In this document: positions 8,397 through 18,695 of the stretch, piece after piece
Layout: each line of letters begins with the position of its first letter
Numbering within the stretch: position 1 is the first letter of the stretch
Assembly (NCBI GenBank): GCA_002391195.1
Contig: DGRZ01000008.1
Coordinates: 1 to 64,000 of the forward strand
Source: Fibrobacter sp. UBA4375
GTDB taxonomy: Bacteria; Fibrobacterota; Fibrobacteria; Fibrobacterales; Fibrobacteraceae
Length of the DNA: 64,000 nt
Direction: 5' to 3'
The notes under the pieces: model-generated
Databases searched by the model: none
The model's input: the letters and a program-made list of their open reading frames with translations, nothing else
What the model was told of the DNA's origin: nothing
Made by a program: the position numbers and the translations under genes

Positions 8397-9569
8397 TTAG
8401 AACGCCTGGTATATCTTGAATATGGCGAGGATTTTCCCGATGATGGCGGGGATTCCCGGACACAAGAAGCAGAGCATGACGCGGGTGACGCGGTTTTTCC
8501 ACCAGTGCTTCACCTGCCAGATGTCGTCGGCTAGGGTCTCCATTTCTTGGACTCTCGGCGGGCGCATGTAGACCTGGGTGAGGGCGGTAAAGAACCCGAC
8601 GCCGATAAGCGGCGTAAGCCCTGTGAAGGGCGCCATGACCAACGCCACCAGAACCGTGAGAGGGTGTCCGCCTGCGATGATGGTACCCAGCATGGCGCCG
8701 CCGCCGGTAAGCATGGCCCAGTGGAGGCTCAGTTCGCCGGCTTTTTCGATGCCCGCTTGGTATCCGATGTAGATAATGCTTGCTACGATGGCTACGGGGA
8801 TTGCCCAGCCGATGATTTTCCAGATAGGTGAGCCCTTGGGGATAACCGTGATGGATTCTTCGCTGGGGAGTTCCTTGTTCTCGCTGATGATGCTGGCGAT
8901 TCCTTTCACGTGACCGGCGCCTACCACGGCCACCACCTTGTTTCCAGGGGCGGTCTTGATCTTGCTGGCCAGGTACTGGTCCCGCTCGTCAATCAGGACC
9001 TTCTTTACTTCGGGGAAGGTCTTGCCGAATTCCTGCATCATGGCACTGAGGGAATCCTGTTCCTTGATTTTGGCCAGTTCTTCTTCGCTGACCTGAGTCT
9101 TGTCGAAGATGCTCCCGAACAGGCCGCCCAGAAGACTCAGCTTACGGTACCAGGGGGTGCATGCCCAGGCCCGCTTCAGCGTAATCTTGATATCCCGGTC
9201 GGCAAGGACCACGGGGATTTCGTTTCCTTCGGCCTCGTCCACCGCCTCTTTCAGTTCGGCGCCTGGCTTGACTCCGGTCTGGGCTCCCATGCGCTTTTGG
9301 TACGAGCCCAGCACCAGGTTGGCGATGAGGGTGGCGAGCTGCTTGTTCTTGATGACGGACTTCAGGTCGGTGTTTTTCCAGCGGTCGGGGTCCTTGAGGG
9401 ACTGCATGCGCCCGGCGTCCAGTTCTACGCATACGGTGTCGGGCTTTTCGTTTTCGATGGTCTCCCTGACCAGTTCCTTGGAAACCTGGGAGATGTGGGC
9501 CGTGCCTACAAGGACGATTTCCCTGTTGTCGCCGGTAGATATCCGGTAGATGTCCGCATTTTCGCTCAT
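8397..9569 (-). CDS. TraB/GumN-family membrane protein
   Basis: Protein of 390 aa of the TraB (PrgY, pheromone shutdown) family. The N-terminal domain carries the conserved IVLVGTAHISQVSKELVRE and VCVELDAGRMQSL motifs, with a second GxxH motif, VVGAGHVKGI, near residue 220. The C-terminal third is hydrophobic, with several membrane segments (about residues 255-390). Family members are thought to be metal-dependent peptidase-like proteins, but the substrate in bacteria other than enterococci is unknown. The start ATG has no Shine-Dalgarno; a TATTTT box lies about 10 bases before it on this strand. Confidence 0.85.
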   Translation of the reverse strand: MSENADIYRISTGDNREIVLVGTAHISQVSKELVRETIENEKPDTVCVELDAGRMQSLKDPDRWKNTDLKSVIKNKQLATLIANLVLGSYQKRMGAQTGVKPGAELKEAVDEAEGNEIPVVLADRDIKITLKRAWACTPWYRKLSLLGGLFGSIFDKTQVSEEELAKIKEQDSLSAMMQEFGKTFPEVKKVLIDERDQYLASKIKTAPGNKVVAVVGAGHVKGIASIISENKELPSEESITVIPKGSPIWKIIGWAIPVAIVASIIYIGYQAGIEKAGELSLHWAMLTGGGAMLGTIIAGGHPLTVLVALVMAPFTGLTPLIGVGFFTALTQVYMRPPRVQEMETLADDIWQVKHWWKNRVTRVMLCFLCPGIPAIIGKILAIFKIYQAF

Positions 9570-9666
9570 AATGGGCGAAAAAATAGAAAAAAGGGGGGTG
9601 CTGTCCGCAGGAAATGCCTAAAAATGCAAAAAAAAGGTAAAAAGAGGATTTTTCAAAAAAAAATGT

Positions 9667-9676
9667 GTATATTTGA
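9667..9676 (+). promoter_or_regulatory. Probable -10 box TATATTTG of the 9708 lipoprotein gene
   Basis: TATATTTG matches the Bacteroidetes -7 consensus TAnnTTTG and lies about 33 bases before the start codon, with a strong GGAGGA ribosome site in between. Confidence 0.5.
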
Positions 9677-9707
9677 AAGGGTTATTATTTTTTCGGAGGA
9701 AAATCCT

Positions 9708-10310
9708 ATGAAAAAACTATTGATGGGTGTTTCTTTTTTGGCAATGATTATTGCCGGTTGTGCAGGTACGGTTTCGGACGATCCCGAAAAGATTGACAAC
9801 GCCTTGGTGGGTTTTACATCGTGTGTGCAGGGTTCTCGTTGGAATGAAGCATTGGATTATGTAACTGAGAGCGAAGCCAACGAGATTAGTGATGGCGATG
9901 AATTCAAGGAAGAATACAAGGTGGCCGCCCGCCGTTTGCCTCTTTCGACTCTCCGCAAGGCGGGCTTGAAGGTGGATGGCAAGGGCCGCTTGATTGGCAT
10001 CAAGGACGCCATGGACGAGGCTAACGAGCGCTACATCGTTTCCGAAGAACAGGCCAAGGTGGGCACCAACCTGGAAGAAATGGAAAAGGAGCATATCCGC
10101 CGCCGCCTGGAAGAAGGCCAGCGTGTTTTGAAGCAGGAGGAGGAAGCTGCCAACCAGGAACAGGAAGACATCGTGTATTCCAATAAGCTGACGGAAGAGG
10201 AAAAGCGCAAGTATGGCAGTACCCGCGACCTGCAGGCTCCAGAGAAGTTTGAAGATGAAAACACCGAAGCTGCCGAAGAAGAAGTCCACGGCGACTACGA
10301 ATCTGACTAA
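9708..10310 (+). CDS. Predicted lipoprotein with acidic coiled-coil tail, 200 aa
   Basis: The signal peptide MKKLLMGVSFLAMIIAGC ends in a lipobox (Cys18). A globular segment of about 90 residues (NALVGFTSCVQGSRWNEALD and following) looks like a small alpha-helical repeat or DUF4878-like domain. A highly charged helix (about residues 105-150, rich in EE and KQEEE) and an acidic tail follow. The frame is open far upstream, but ATG 9708 is fixed by GGAGGA at about 9696-9701. No function can be assigned beyond an envelope location. Confidence 0.8.
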   Translation: MKKLLMGVSFLAMIIAGCAGTVSDDPEKIDNALVGFTSCVQGSRWNEALDYVTESEANEISDGDEFKEEYKVAARRLPLSTLRKAGLKVDGKGRLIGIKDAMDEANERYIVSEEQAKVGTNLEEMEKEHIRRRLEEGQRVLKQEEEAANQEQEDIVYSNKLTEEEKRKYGSTRDLQAPEKFEDENTEAAEEEVHGDYESD

Positions 10311-10335
10311 TTTTTGACAAATTAATTTTTAGGTT

Positions 10336-10357
10336 TCCCTCGACTGTTGTCGGGGGA
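10336..10357 (+). terminator. Hairpin between the two lipoprotein genes
   Basis: TCCCTCGAC (10336-10344), loop TGTT and GTCGGGGGA (10349-10357) form a 9-bp stem with one G-T pair. The following TTCTTG is a weak T tract. It probably ends the 9708 transcript, but lies only 16 bases before the next ATG and could instead be a leader structure. Confidence 0.5.
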
Positions 10358-10372
10358 TTCTTGTAAAGAAAC

Positions 10373-10801
10373 ATGAAACACTTATCGATTCTTTTATTTG
10401 CCCTTGCCTTGGTGCTCGTGGGTTGCGGGGACTGGGGGACCGATGACTCTGATTACGGTTACCAGGCGAAGCTCCATTTCCACTATTATTACGGGCAGGA
10501 CTGCTCCTGGATGGGGGCCGATTACTTGTGCGGTGATGCCTATTCCCTGTCGCCTTCTTTGACGGTGTCCGTGAAGGTGGACTGGAACGGGGATGCTACT
10601 GTCTACTATGATGGATACGGCCCCTACTATTTCTGGAAAGACGAGTACGATTACGCTTACGACCGGCATTATGGCGAATACTATTACCAGTTCAACCTGG
10701 ATGGCAATTACAGCCTGACGGTCTACGATTCGGGCGCCGAGGTCATATACGCCGACACCTATACCGGGGTGGAACACCACTATTTCTACGATGTGTGGTG
10801 A
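10373..10801 (+). CDS. Tyr/Asp-rich predicted lipoprotein, 142 aa
   Basis: A type II signal peptide MKHLSILLFALALVLVGC (Cys18) leads to a small, strongly acidic domain with an exceptional Tyr content (for example YYYGQDCSWMGADYLCGDAY). Beta-strand periodicity suggests a small beta-sandwich. Two cysteines (in DCSW and LCGD) could form a disulfide. No family recognised. It follows the 9708 lipoprotein and is followed directly by a heptad array. Confidence 0.7.
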   Translation: MKHLSILLFALALVLVGCGDWGTDDSDYGYQAKLHFHYYYGQDCSWMGADYLCGDAYSLSPSLTVSVKVDWNGDATVYYDGYGPYYFWKDEYDYAYDRHYGEYYYQFNLDGNYSLTVYDSGAEVIYADTYTGVEHHYFYDVW

Positions 10802-10802
10802 A

Positions 10803-10881
10803 ATTTCGGATTTCGGATTTATGAATTCGGAATTGTTTCCTTGAAAAGCTCCGAATTCCGAACTCTGGATTCTGAATTAGC
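10803..10881. repeat. Inverted heptanucleotide half-arrays before cmk
   Basis: Left half ATTTCGG, ATTTCGG, ATTTATG, AATTCGG (10803-10830). Right half in the opposite sense: AGCTCCG, AATTCCG, AACTCTG, GATTCTG, AATTAGC (10847-10881). The right half runs in phase into TATATTT at 10882. Confidence 0.8.
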
Positions 10882-10889
10882 TATATTTG
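10882..10889 (+). promoter_or_regulatory. Probable cmk -10 box TATATTTG
   Basis: TATATTTG fits TAnnTTTG, is in heptad phase with the array, and ends 9 bases before the cmk ATG. With no ribosome site present, the transcript is probably leaderless or nearly so. Confidence 0.5.
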
Positions 10890-10898
10890 TCCCCACTT

Positions 10899-11570
10899 AT
10901 GAGTAAAAGTGGCGAGAATTTCGTGATAGCCCTGGATGGCGGTTCGGGTACCGGCAAGAGTACCACCGCTAAGATTGTGGCCAAGACCCTGGGTATCACC
11001 TATTTGGACACGGGCGCCATGTATCGCGCCGTGACGTTAGCTGCCCTGGACGCAGGACTCCCTGCCGAGGACGGCCCCGCCATGGACAAGTTGCTCTCTA
11101 ACCTGACTCTGGGGTTCGACTCCGAAAATCACATTTTGATTAACGGCGTGTGCCGCGAAAGCGAAATTCGCGGCATGAAGGTGTCGAACAACGTGAGCAT
11201 CTACTGCGCCCTCCCGTCGGTCCGTGCCGCCATGACCAGGCAGCAGCGTGAAATCGGCAAGAAGCAGAGCTGCATTCTGGATGGCCGCGACATTGGAACC
11301 GTGGTGTTCCCCGATGCCAAGTACAAGTTTTTCATGGTGACGGACGTAGAGGTCCGCGCCGAGCGCCGCTACAAGGAACTCCTTGAAAAGGGCGAAAAAG
11401 TTACCCTGGAAGAGGTCCTCCACAACTTGGTAGAACGGGACCGGCTGGACTCTTCCCGCGCAAACGCCCCCCTCAAGAAGGCGGACGACGCAATCGAAAT
11501 TGACACTACACACATCTCAATCCAACAACAGGTGCAAAAGATTCTCGACTACGTAGGTGTAGTGGCGTAG
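10899..11570 (+). CDS. cmk: Cytidylate kinase
   Basis: Converts CMP/dCMP to the diphosphate with ATP; cytosolic, 223 aa. The P-loop GGSGTGKST is at residues 14-22, followed by LDTGAMYRAVT, ILDGRDIGTVVFPDA and RAERRYKELLEKGE, all in the normal order for bacterial Cmk. A TTG at 10887 would add four residues, but the ATG fits the family and the promoter position. It stands 35 bases before rpsA, the same cmk-rpsA order as in E. coli. Confidence 0.96.
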   Translation: MSKSGENFVIALDGGSGTGKSTTAKIVAKTLGITYLDTGAMYRAVTLAALDAGLPAEDGPAMDKLLSNLTLGFDSENHILINGVCRESEIRGMKVSNNVSIYCALPSVRAAMTRQQREIGKKQSCILDGRDIGTVVFPDAKYKFFMVTDVEVRAERRYKELLEKGEKVTLEEVLHNLVERDRLDSSRANAPLKKADDAIEIDTTHISIQQQVQKILDYVGVVA

Positions 11571-11605
11571 CCTGAATCCTTTGAACCACAACCCAAATAA
11601 ACAAT

Positions 11606-13399
<1,794 letters not shown>

Positions 13400-13400
13400 T

Positions 13401-13428
13401 GAGTTGTGGGTTATGAGTGATGAGTTCG
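13401..13428. repeat. Short heptanucleotide array after rpsA
   Basis: Four 7-mers in phase start two bases after the rpsA stop codon: GAGTTGT, GGGTTAT, GAGTGAT, GAGTTCG. The sense is opposite to that of the ACTCATC-like units on the other strand. Confidence 0.6.
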
Positions 13429-13518
13429 TAAGTCTATGGTTTGCTTTGAGGTGAAATAATGGCGCTTCGTGCAAAATAAAAACACCTGGGACTTATCGCT
13501 AACCAGTCGCTTAAAGGA

Positions 13519-13553
13519 ATCCCGCGGGTAAAACCGCGGGGTTTCTTTTTATT
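13519..13553 (+). terminator. Rho-independent terminator of rpsA
   Basis: CCCGCGG (13521-13527), a short loop and CCGCGGG (13534-13540), followed by GTTTCTTTTTATTT. It lies 120 bases after the rpsA stop. Confidence 0.9.
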
Positions 13554-13608
13554 TAGAATTGGATGTATGGTCAAGGGAATGTCATTGAATAGCTATCTTG
13601 TATCTGTG

Positions 13609-14814
13609 ATGAAAAAGATTTTTTTGAGTGCTTTGGTTGGGACAGTCGCCCTTTCTTTTTGGGGGTGCGCTGGTGGGCCCAAGGTAGATGACCCGGAATT
13701 TTTCAAGAACAAGTCGGGCGTTATCGGCGTGTTCAGGCAGCCCGCCTTCTACTGCAGCGAGGCCAGTCCCCAGTATATGCAACTGGGAGATTCTACGGTG
13801 CTGGTGAAACCTGCCTATAGCGAAGACCAGGATAACCTCTTTGTGCAGGAGATGGGCCCGGGAGTTGCAACCCTGAAATACTATGAATACGCCTGTGGCG
13901 AGGACAAGCACAAGTTCGTGCTGGATACCACCCGCAAGGACGGGGCGTCGGGCCTGGTGGTGCCGGAATCGGGATTCTGCAAGACGGTGATTTCCTTTGT
14001 GGAAGGGGACAAGCTGTTTACCCAGAACGATGACCTGCTCATTGAATTTTTCGAGAAGCACAAGGTGGCCACCGGCTTCCACATGATTCCCTACTGCGAA
14101 GTGGTGACGCCGAGAGGGCGAACCGTATCGACGGGCATGGATTCGGATTCCTTGCTGCAGGTGAAATACGAGGCGGCTATTGCCGATGCGGCTGAAGCGA
14201 AACAAGAAGAGATTTACCCGCTGGTCACCGTCACGCCGGAGTCGGATGGAGTGACTTGGGACAGGGACTCTACCCATGTGCTGGTGATTACCTTCCACGA
14301 TAGGCCTGACATTTACGATACGGATACGTTGGTCATGTCGCAGGAAGTATGGGTAGTTTCGGAAAAGGAACTGTATTCCTGGTATAAGTCGAACAATGCT
14401 GGCGTAAAGGATTGGGATGTCCGCTTCAAGCAACTGCTGGGAATTCGTGCAAGCGCGAAGTATACCCATTTCTCTGCTTTGTGGGTGAAGCCCATAGACC
14501 TGGTGCGTCCGGCTTACCAGACCGACGTAAAGCTGGATTCCATGACGCTGAAGTTCGACGAAAGCTTTGACGACTACACCTACGACAAGGAGTTCAAGCT
14601 TTCGTTCAAGCGCTGGTTCGACGACAGCCGCGCAAAGGCCTACGTCAAGAAAACGGGCTACCCCTGGACCCGTCTGGGCTATACCTATGACTGGGGCGCC
14701 GAAGACAAGAAATACGGTCTCACGGAATTCCTGATTTTGCAGGACTCCCATGTGCGGGTGCAGTTCACCAAGAACGTGCCTACCTTCGTGAAGTGGCTGG
14801 AAGAGAGGAACTAG
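13609..14814 (+). CDS. Predicted lipoprotein, 401 aa
   Basis: The signal peptide MKKIFLSALVGTVALSFWGC ends in a lipobox. The mature part has no family I recognise. It is rich in Tyr, Asp and Lys, with several Cys residues in the N-terminal half (YCSEAS, YACGEDKH, GFCKTVISF, PYCEVVT) that may form disulfides. Start codons also exist at 13567 and 13579, which would add residues before the signal peptide; 13609 gives a normal one. No Shine-Dalgarno is visible, and TATCTT lies about 10 bases upstream. The last four bases overlap the convergent gene at 14811. Confidence 0.75.
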   Translation: MKKIFLSALVGTVALSFWGCAGGPKVDDPEFFKNKSGVIGVFRQPAFYCSEASPQYMQLGDSTVLVKPAYSEDQDNLFVQEMGPGVATLKYYEYACGEDKHKFVLDTTRKDGASGLVVPESGFCKTVISFVEGDKLFTQNDDLLIEFFEKHKVATGFHMIPYCEVVTPRGRTVSTGMDSDSLLQVKYEAAIADAAEAKQEEIYPLVTVTPESDGVTWDRDSTHVLVITFHDRPDIYDTDTLVMSQEVWVVSEKELYSWYKSNNAGVKDWDVRFKQLLGIRASAKYTHFSALWVKPIDLVRPAYQTDVKLDSMTLKFDESFDDYTYDKEFKLSFKRWFDDSRAKAYVKKTGYPWTRLGYTYDWGAEDKKYGLTEFLILQDSHVRVQFTKNVPTFVKWLEERN

Positions 14815-15803
14815 AATATAAAGTATATTCCCAGACGGGGCACAATATTTATTCCGGAAAATTGGTAGCTAATCAACCAACTGTCGTCCGTCTTTGGCGA
14901 ATCCACGGAGAGTACGCCAAGTCCAAGTACATTTGTGGTAATGTCGGCTCCTGCCAGTACGCCGAAACTTTCCGATAGCGCGTATGCTAGAATGAAATCG
15001 CCTCCGAGCATCAGGTCCACGTAGGTGGCTGAACATTCATAGCCTTCGCTTGCCTCATCAAGCATTTTGACATCAAGTCCAAAAATAAAGTGGATGGCCA
15101 GGATTAGGTCACCGTCGCCCTGAACTGGAGCGATGCCCCAGCCAAATCTCAGGTTGAAGTCGATTCCGTCAACATCGAATCCGTTGTCGATTTCTCCCGA
15201 ATTGTAGCCAAGGCCTATTCCAAAGACCGAAGAATAGCCGTTGGGCTTCACGCGGAGACGGGTCCAGTTGAATTCTATGCCCAACGAGGAAAAATCTGTA
15301 TGGCCGTCGCCGATTTTCCACCTTTCGTTTTCAAAAGGCATGGATGCGTGCAGGCTTTGTAGGCTCTTGCCGGGATTTTTCTCGCTCTTTGGGGACGGTT
15401 CCGCTGCCTGTGGCTCCTGCTGGAGGGGCTGTTGTTGTTGGGACTGTTGATTGTACTGCTGCTGCGGATAGGGCTGCTGACTATACTGCTGCTGCGGATA
15501 GGGTTGCTGGTTGTACTGCTGCTGTGGGTATGGTTGTTGGTTGTATTGTTGCTGTGGGTAAGGCTGTTGGTAATAGCCGTTTGGTGGTGGCGGATTCGCA
15601 TACCCCTGTTGATTGTACTGCCCGTAATAGGCCTGGCCATTATAGTTCTGATTAACGCCGTTCTGCGGTTGCTGGACGTATTGCTGTTGTTGTCCGTATT
15701 GACTGTATCCCTGTTGCGACTGGCTGTAATCGGATTGCGCAGATGCGCAGGTGGCAAGAAACGCCACCGTAGCCAATACGGCCCAACATTTTTCTATGGT
15801 CAT
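14811..15803 (-). CDS. Outer-membrane beta-barrel protein with Pro/Gln/Tyr-rich N-terminal repeats
   Basis: The protein has 330 aa. A Sec signal peptide ends at CASAQ (about residue 23). It is followed by about 110 residues of low complexity with tandem [14 protein letters not shown] units, then a C-terminal domain of about 190 residues built of alternating strands and ending in NIVPRLGIYFIF, an aromatic terminus typical of outer-membrane barrels. Last gene of a three-gene operon, 11 bases after the lipoprotein gene at 15815. It is a paralogue of the gene at 17100, with which it shares the repeat region, the MPFE-N-E-R-W-like strand and the C-terminus. Function unknown; the disordered region may contact peptidoglycan, polysaccharide or itself. 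Confidence 0.75.
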   Translation of the reverse strand: MTIEKCWAVLATVAFLATCASAQSDYSQSQQGYSQYGQQQQYVQQPQNGVNQNYNGQAYYGQYNQQGYANPPPPNGYYQQPYPQQQYNQQPYPQQQYNQQPYPQQQYSQQPYPQQQYNQQSQQQQPLQQEPQAAEPSPKSEKNPGKSLQSLHASMPFENERWKIGDGHTDFSSLGIEFNWTRLRVKPNGYSSVFGIGLGYNSGEIDNGFDVDGIDFNLRFGWGIAPVQGDGDLILAIHFIFGLDVKMLDEASEGYECSATYVDLMLGGDFILAYALSESFGVLAGADITTNVLGLGVLSVDSPKTDDSWLISYQFSGINIVPRLGIYFIF

Positions 15804-15814
15804 AAGTAAAACCT

Positions 15815-17083
15815 TTATTTACCTGTACGTCCGCAGGTTCCGTATTTGCCTATGCTGATGATGCTGAAGTTGTAATTGCTGCCGCTATTGCCTTCTATCC
15901 AGAATTTAAGGGCGGCAAGCCCCGTTGCGGCCTGATCTCCTCCAATTGTACCACCTTGCCCCTTTGCGAAACCTCGCTGCTGGAATCCGTACCATGGCAA
16001 ATTTTGTACCACCATCTCACCTTGATAAAGGGTGTCTACGGGAAGGTCGTAGCCGTATCCAGCATCTACTTCGCTTCCAAGGCTGAGTTCGAGCAGCATA
16101 TCTACATTTGAGGAATAGACAACGCATATGCCTAGCCAATCAGAGACATCAGCTTCATCCCAAAAACCACCGGCTTCTTCCCCAGCGATAAGGAAACCTA
16201 TTCCGACATAAGGATCTCGTCCAAGTGTACCTATGTTGAGGGAGGCGGTTCCGCAAATTCCCTGACAGTAGTCTATAACAGGATCCAAGGCATAGTCGTT
16301 AAATTCGTTTCCTTTAGCTACGGGCCAAATGATGGAGGAGCGGCCACCATCTTCGCTATCGTCAAATTCAAACCAGTAACCGGACGTGTGTGAACCATTG
16401 TCCAATCCCGTCTCTACTACATAATCTCCATCTGGTCCGCACCAAAGGTCGCCGCAGATTGTCGATGTAATGGCGGAAGAGGAACTACTGTTGTTGCTTG
16501 ACGAACTGGACCCAGTTGGTATGGTGCTGGAAGAGGAACTGGACTCTTCCCATGGGGGTACATAGTCGTCGCAATCGGTAAGTTCCTTAAGGGGAATCCA
16601 CTGGCTTTGACCCATACCATCTCCACATACGTAGATGGTATTCTTTGCCTTTACCCACATTGTTTCATTGTAATTGCGGCATTCGGGAGCATCGTAAAGA
16701 TTATCGATGTAGTAATTGCATCCAGAGGGTCTTGTGTAGTTGTATGTCGATACATAGTCATCGCAGTCGGAAAGCTTGGAGTGGAGGTTCCAGTAACCCT
16801 CTTGCGTCAGTCCGTTGTCTTCGCATACATAGATTTTGTCTTCGTCTTTTACCCACATGGTTTCGCCGTAGTCGTAGCAATGGGGGGCGTCCGTGAGTTC
16901 ATCTACGTAGTAGTTACAACCTTGGGGCCTCTTGGAGTCCTCATCCTTGTCTTTATCCTTGGCCTTGTCATCGGTGCACTTTCTCGCCCAACAATCTAGC
17001 GCTTCAGCGCTATTTTCGGCGGCACAGCCAAAGAGTATTGCGCACAGGAGGGCCAACGTCGAAATAAAGTAAAACTTTTTCAT
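15815..17083 (-). CDS. Lipoprotein with duplicated Cys-rich module and CBM-like C-terminal domain
   Basis: The protein has 422 aa. Its lipobox is LFGC (about Cys20). Two copies of a 55-60 residue module follow: CNYYVDELTDAPHCYDYGET with MWVKDEDKIYVCEDNG, and CNYYIDNLYDAPECRNYNET with MWVKAKNTIYVCGDG. Each carries three or four Cys. A poly-Ser linker (about residues 185-210) leads to a domain with VSDWLGICVVYSSNVDM and a C-terminal beta-rich part, similar in style to carbohydrate-binding domains of other Fibrobacter proteins. A strong GAGGGAGA ribosome site precedes the ATG. Middle gene of the operon, 16 bases after the 17100 gene. Function unknown. Confidence 0.75.
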   Translation of the reverse strand: MKKFYFISTLALLCAILFGCAAENSAEALDCWARKCTDDKAKDKDKDEDSKRPQGCNYYVDELTDAPHCYDYGETMWVKDEDKIYVCEDNGLTQEGYWNLHSKLSDCDDYVSTYNYTRPSGCNYYIDNLYDAPECRNYNETMWVKAKNTIYVCGDGMGQSQWIPLKELTDCDDYVPPWEESSSSSSTIPTGSSSSSNNSSSSSAITSTICGDLWCGPDGDYVVETGLDNGSHTSGYWFEFDDSEDGGRSSIIWPVAKGNEFNDYALDPVIDYCQGICGTASLNIGTLGRDPYVGIGFLIAGEEAGGFWDEADVSDWLGICVVYSSNVDMLLELSLGSEVDAGYGYDLPVDTLYQGEMVVQNLPWYGFQQRGFAKGQGGTIGGDQAATGLAALKFWIEGNSGSNYNFSIISIGKYGTCGRTGK

Positions 17084-17099
17084 TTTAATCTCCCTCTTG

Positions 17100-18425
17100 T
17101 TAGAATGTGAAGAAAACGCCTATGCGGGGCACGATGTTTGGACCGGTCAAGTAATACATCAGGAATTTCTTGTCTGAATCGCTGTCGGAGTATTTTTCAA
17201 CAACCTCGTCGTCTACCATGTGTTTCATTGTCGCGTTCACTTCTGCGCCCCAGTAGCCGACACCAATCATATTGCAGGAGGCGTCGATTCCGGCCATGAC
17301 TCCAAAATTGGGCTTAATCTGGTAGGCCAAAACCAGCCCGCCCCCAAGGAAAACGTCAAAGGTGAAGAATGTCATATTGTATTCGGTTTCATAGACATCA
17401 TAGGAGTCACGTTTTTTCGCCTCTTCTTCGCCTTCTGATTCGTTTGTCTTGGAAAAAATCATCTTAAGGTCCAAGCCCATCAGTACGTGGACGGCGAGCA
17501 TGAAGTCTCCCGTAATTGGGGCGAAGCCCGGTCCGAACCGGATATTTACGTCGAAGCCGTTGAAGTCGAGATTGGAACTTCCGCCGGCACCAACTTCACT
17601 CCTGACAAAACCTACGCCAAGCCCGACAGTGGATGAATAGCCGTCATCGTCTATACGGATGCTATTGTAGTTACCCATAAAGACCAGATGGCTGGCTTCA
17701 AGGTCCTTCTCGATATCGGAATTCTTGATGGTCCATTTTTCACTTTCTATGGGTAGTGAAAAGTTCAGTGAACGGAGCAGCTTGGTTTTTTCCTTGGAGT
17801 CCCCTTTTTCTTGGTCGTTATTGCTCATGGCCTGCTGTGGGGGTTGAGCATAGTAGGCTTGTTGCTGGGGGTACGGCTGTCCATAGCCCTGGTTTGGGTC
17901 GCCGTAGTAGCCCTGTTGTTGCGGGTAGGTCTGCTGGGGGTATGGCTGCTGCTGGGGGTATGGCTGCTGCTGTGGATACGGCTGTTGCTGGGGATACGGC
18001 TGCCCGTAGCCCTGGTTTGGGTCGCCATAGTAGCCCTGTTGTTGCGGGTAGGTCTGTTGGGGGTATGGTTGCTGGGGATAGGCCTGCTGCTGTGGATATG
18101 GCTGTTGTTGGGGATATGGCTGTCCGTACCCTTGCTGAGGAGGCTGTCCATAGCCTTGCTGGGGATTGCCCTGGTTGTAGCTTGGCTGTTCGTAAGCCTG
18201 GTTTGTGCTGCCGTAGTTTTCCTGCTGTTGCGGATTGACTTGCTGCGGACTGCTCTGCTCTGGAGGGCTGACTTGTTCGGTCGGCTCTACTGCCTGAGTT
18301 TCGCTTGATTCGGCGATTGTTTCTGGCTGTTCCTGCATTTCATTTTGCCCGATCTCGGTGGCAAATGTTGTGCCAAAAGTTATAGCCATGATACCAGCAT
18401 AAATCTGTATTCTTTTGTTTAGCAT
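17100..18425 (-). CDS. Outer-membrane beta-barrel protein with long Pro/Gln/Tyr-rich repeat region
   Basis: The protein has 441 aa. A Sec signal peptide (to about residue 23, GTTFATE) precedes about 190 residues of Gln/Pro/Tyr/Gly repeats with units QQPYPQ and [20 protein letters not shown]-terminal barrel domain (about residues 215-441) ends in [12 protein letters not shown]. Within the repeat region a block of about 72 bp occurs twice, 120 bp apart (near 17878 and 17998), so the region is still expanding or contracting. First gene of the operon. A terminator-like hairpin sits in its leader, and AAGGAG precedes the ATG. No specific function can be given. Confidence 0.77.
   Translation of the reverse strand: MLNKRIQIYAGIMAITFGTTFATEIGQNEMQEQPETIAESSETQAVEPTEQVSPPEQSSPQQVNPQQQENYGSTNQAYEQPSYNQGNPQQGYGQPPQQGYGQPYPQQQPYPQQQAYPQQPYPQQTYPQQQGYYGDPNQGYGQPYPQQQPYPQQQPYPQQQPYPQQTYPQQQGYYGDPNQGYGQPYPQQQAYYAQPPQQAMSNNDQEKGDSKEKTKLLRSLNFSLPIESEKWTIKNSDIEKDLEASHLVFMGNYNSIRIDDDGYSSTVGLGVGFVRSEVGAGGSSNLDFNGFDVNIRFGPGFAPITGDFMLAVHVLMGLDLKMIFSKTNESEGEEEAKKRDSYDVYETEYNMTFFTFDVFLGGGLVLAYQIKPNFGVMAGIDASCNMIGVGYWGAEVNATMKHMVDDEVVEKYSDSDSDKKFLMYYLTGPNIVPRIGVFFTF
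17878..18070. repeat. Duplicated 72-bp block within the Pro/Gln repeat coding region
   Basis: Two nearly identical stretches of about 72 bp begin near 17878 and 17998 and encode the [22 protein letters not shown] unit. Shorter 18-bp units coding for QQPYPQ surround them. Confidence 0.7.
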
Positions 18426-18442
18426 GGTTGCTCCTTGGAAAC

Positions 18443-18474
18443 AAAAAAAGCGGAGAAGGCTATAGCCTTTCCGC
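18443..18474 (-). terminator. Terminator-like hairpin in the leader of the 18425 gene
   Basis: On the reverse strand GCGGAAAGGC, loop TATA and GCCTTCTCCGC (one bulge) are followed by seven T residues. It ends only 17 bases before the start codon and just before the ribosome site, so it would stop or attenuate transcription of the operon unless prevented. Confidence 0.6.
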
Positions 18475-18544
18475 CAAAACGCTTGTTTTGTACAAAGTAA
18501 TCAGCGAAGCAGAATTTGTTGCCCCCCCCTCGCAAAAATCATGC

Positions 18545-18581
18545 CAAAAAGTTCACGGTCGGCGGAAGCCGACAGCGAACT
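18545..18581 (-). terminator. Probable terminator of the trmB/sigma-54 activator transcript
   Basis: AGTTC and GTCGGC pair with GCCGAC and GAACT around a GGAA/TTCC loop and a small internal loop. On the reverse strand five T residues follow. It lies about 115 bases after the trmB-like stop codon. The 270-base spacer 18426-18695 holds only this, the leader hairpin and an AT-rich stretch near 18640-18680 that may contain the promoter of the 18425 operon. Confidence 0.6.
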
Positions 18582-18695
18582 GTGGGTGTGCTCGCAGACA
18601 GGGCTAAGACTTTCGAAATGGTACTGCATCTCCCCCAATATATATAATTTTTTTTCAAAAAGTGAAAAAAATGGAATTTGGAGCGTTTTTTTTCG

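Noticed and set aside
8910..9707. Forward extension of the 9708 lipoprotein frame into the TraB gene
   Set aside because: Signal peptide and GGAGGA ribosome site define the start at 9708.
15344..15809. Forward Leu/Val-rich frames opposite the Pro/Gln repeats
   Set aside because: They are the antisense of CAG/CCG-rich repeats and form hydrophobic runs by chance; the reverse-strand gene has a signal peptide and barrel end.
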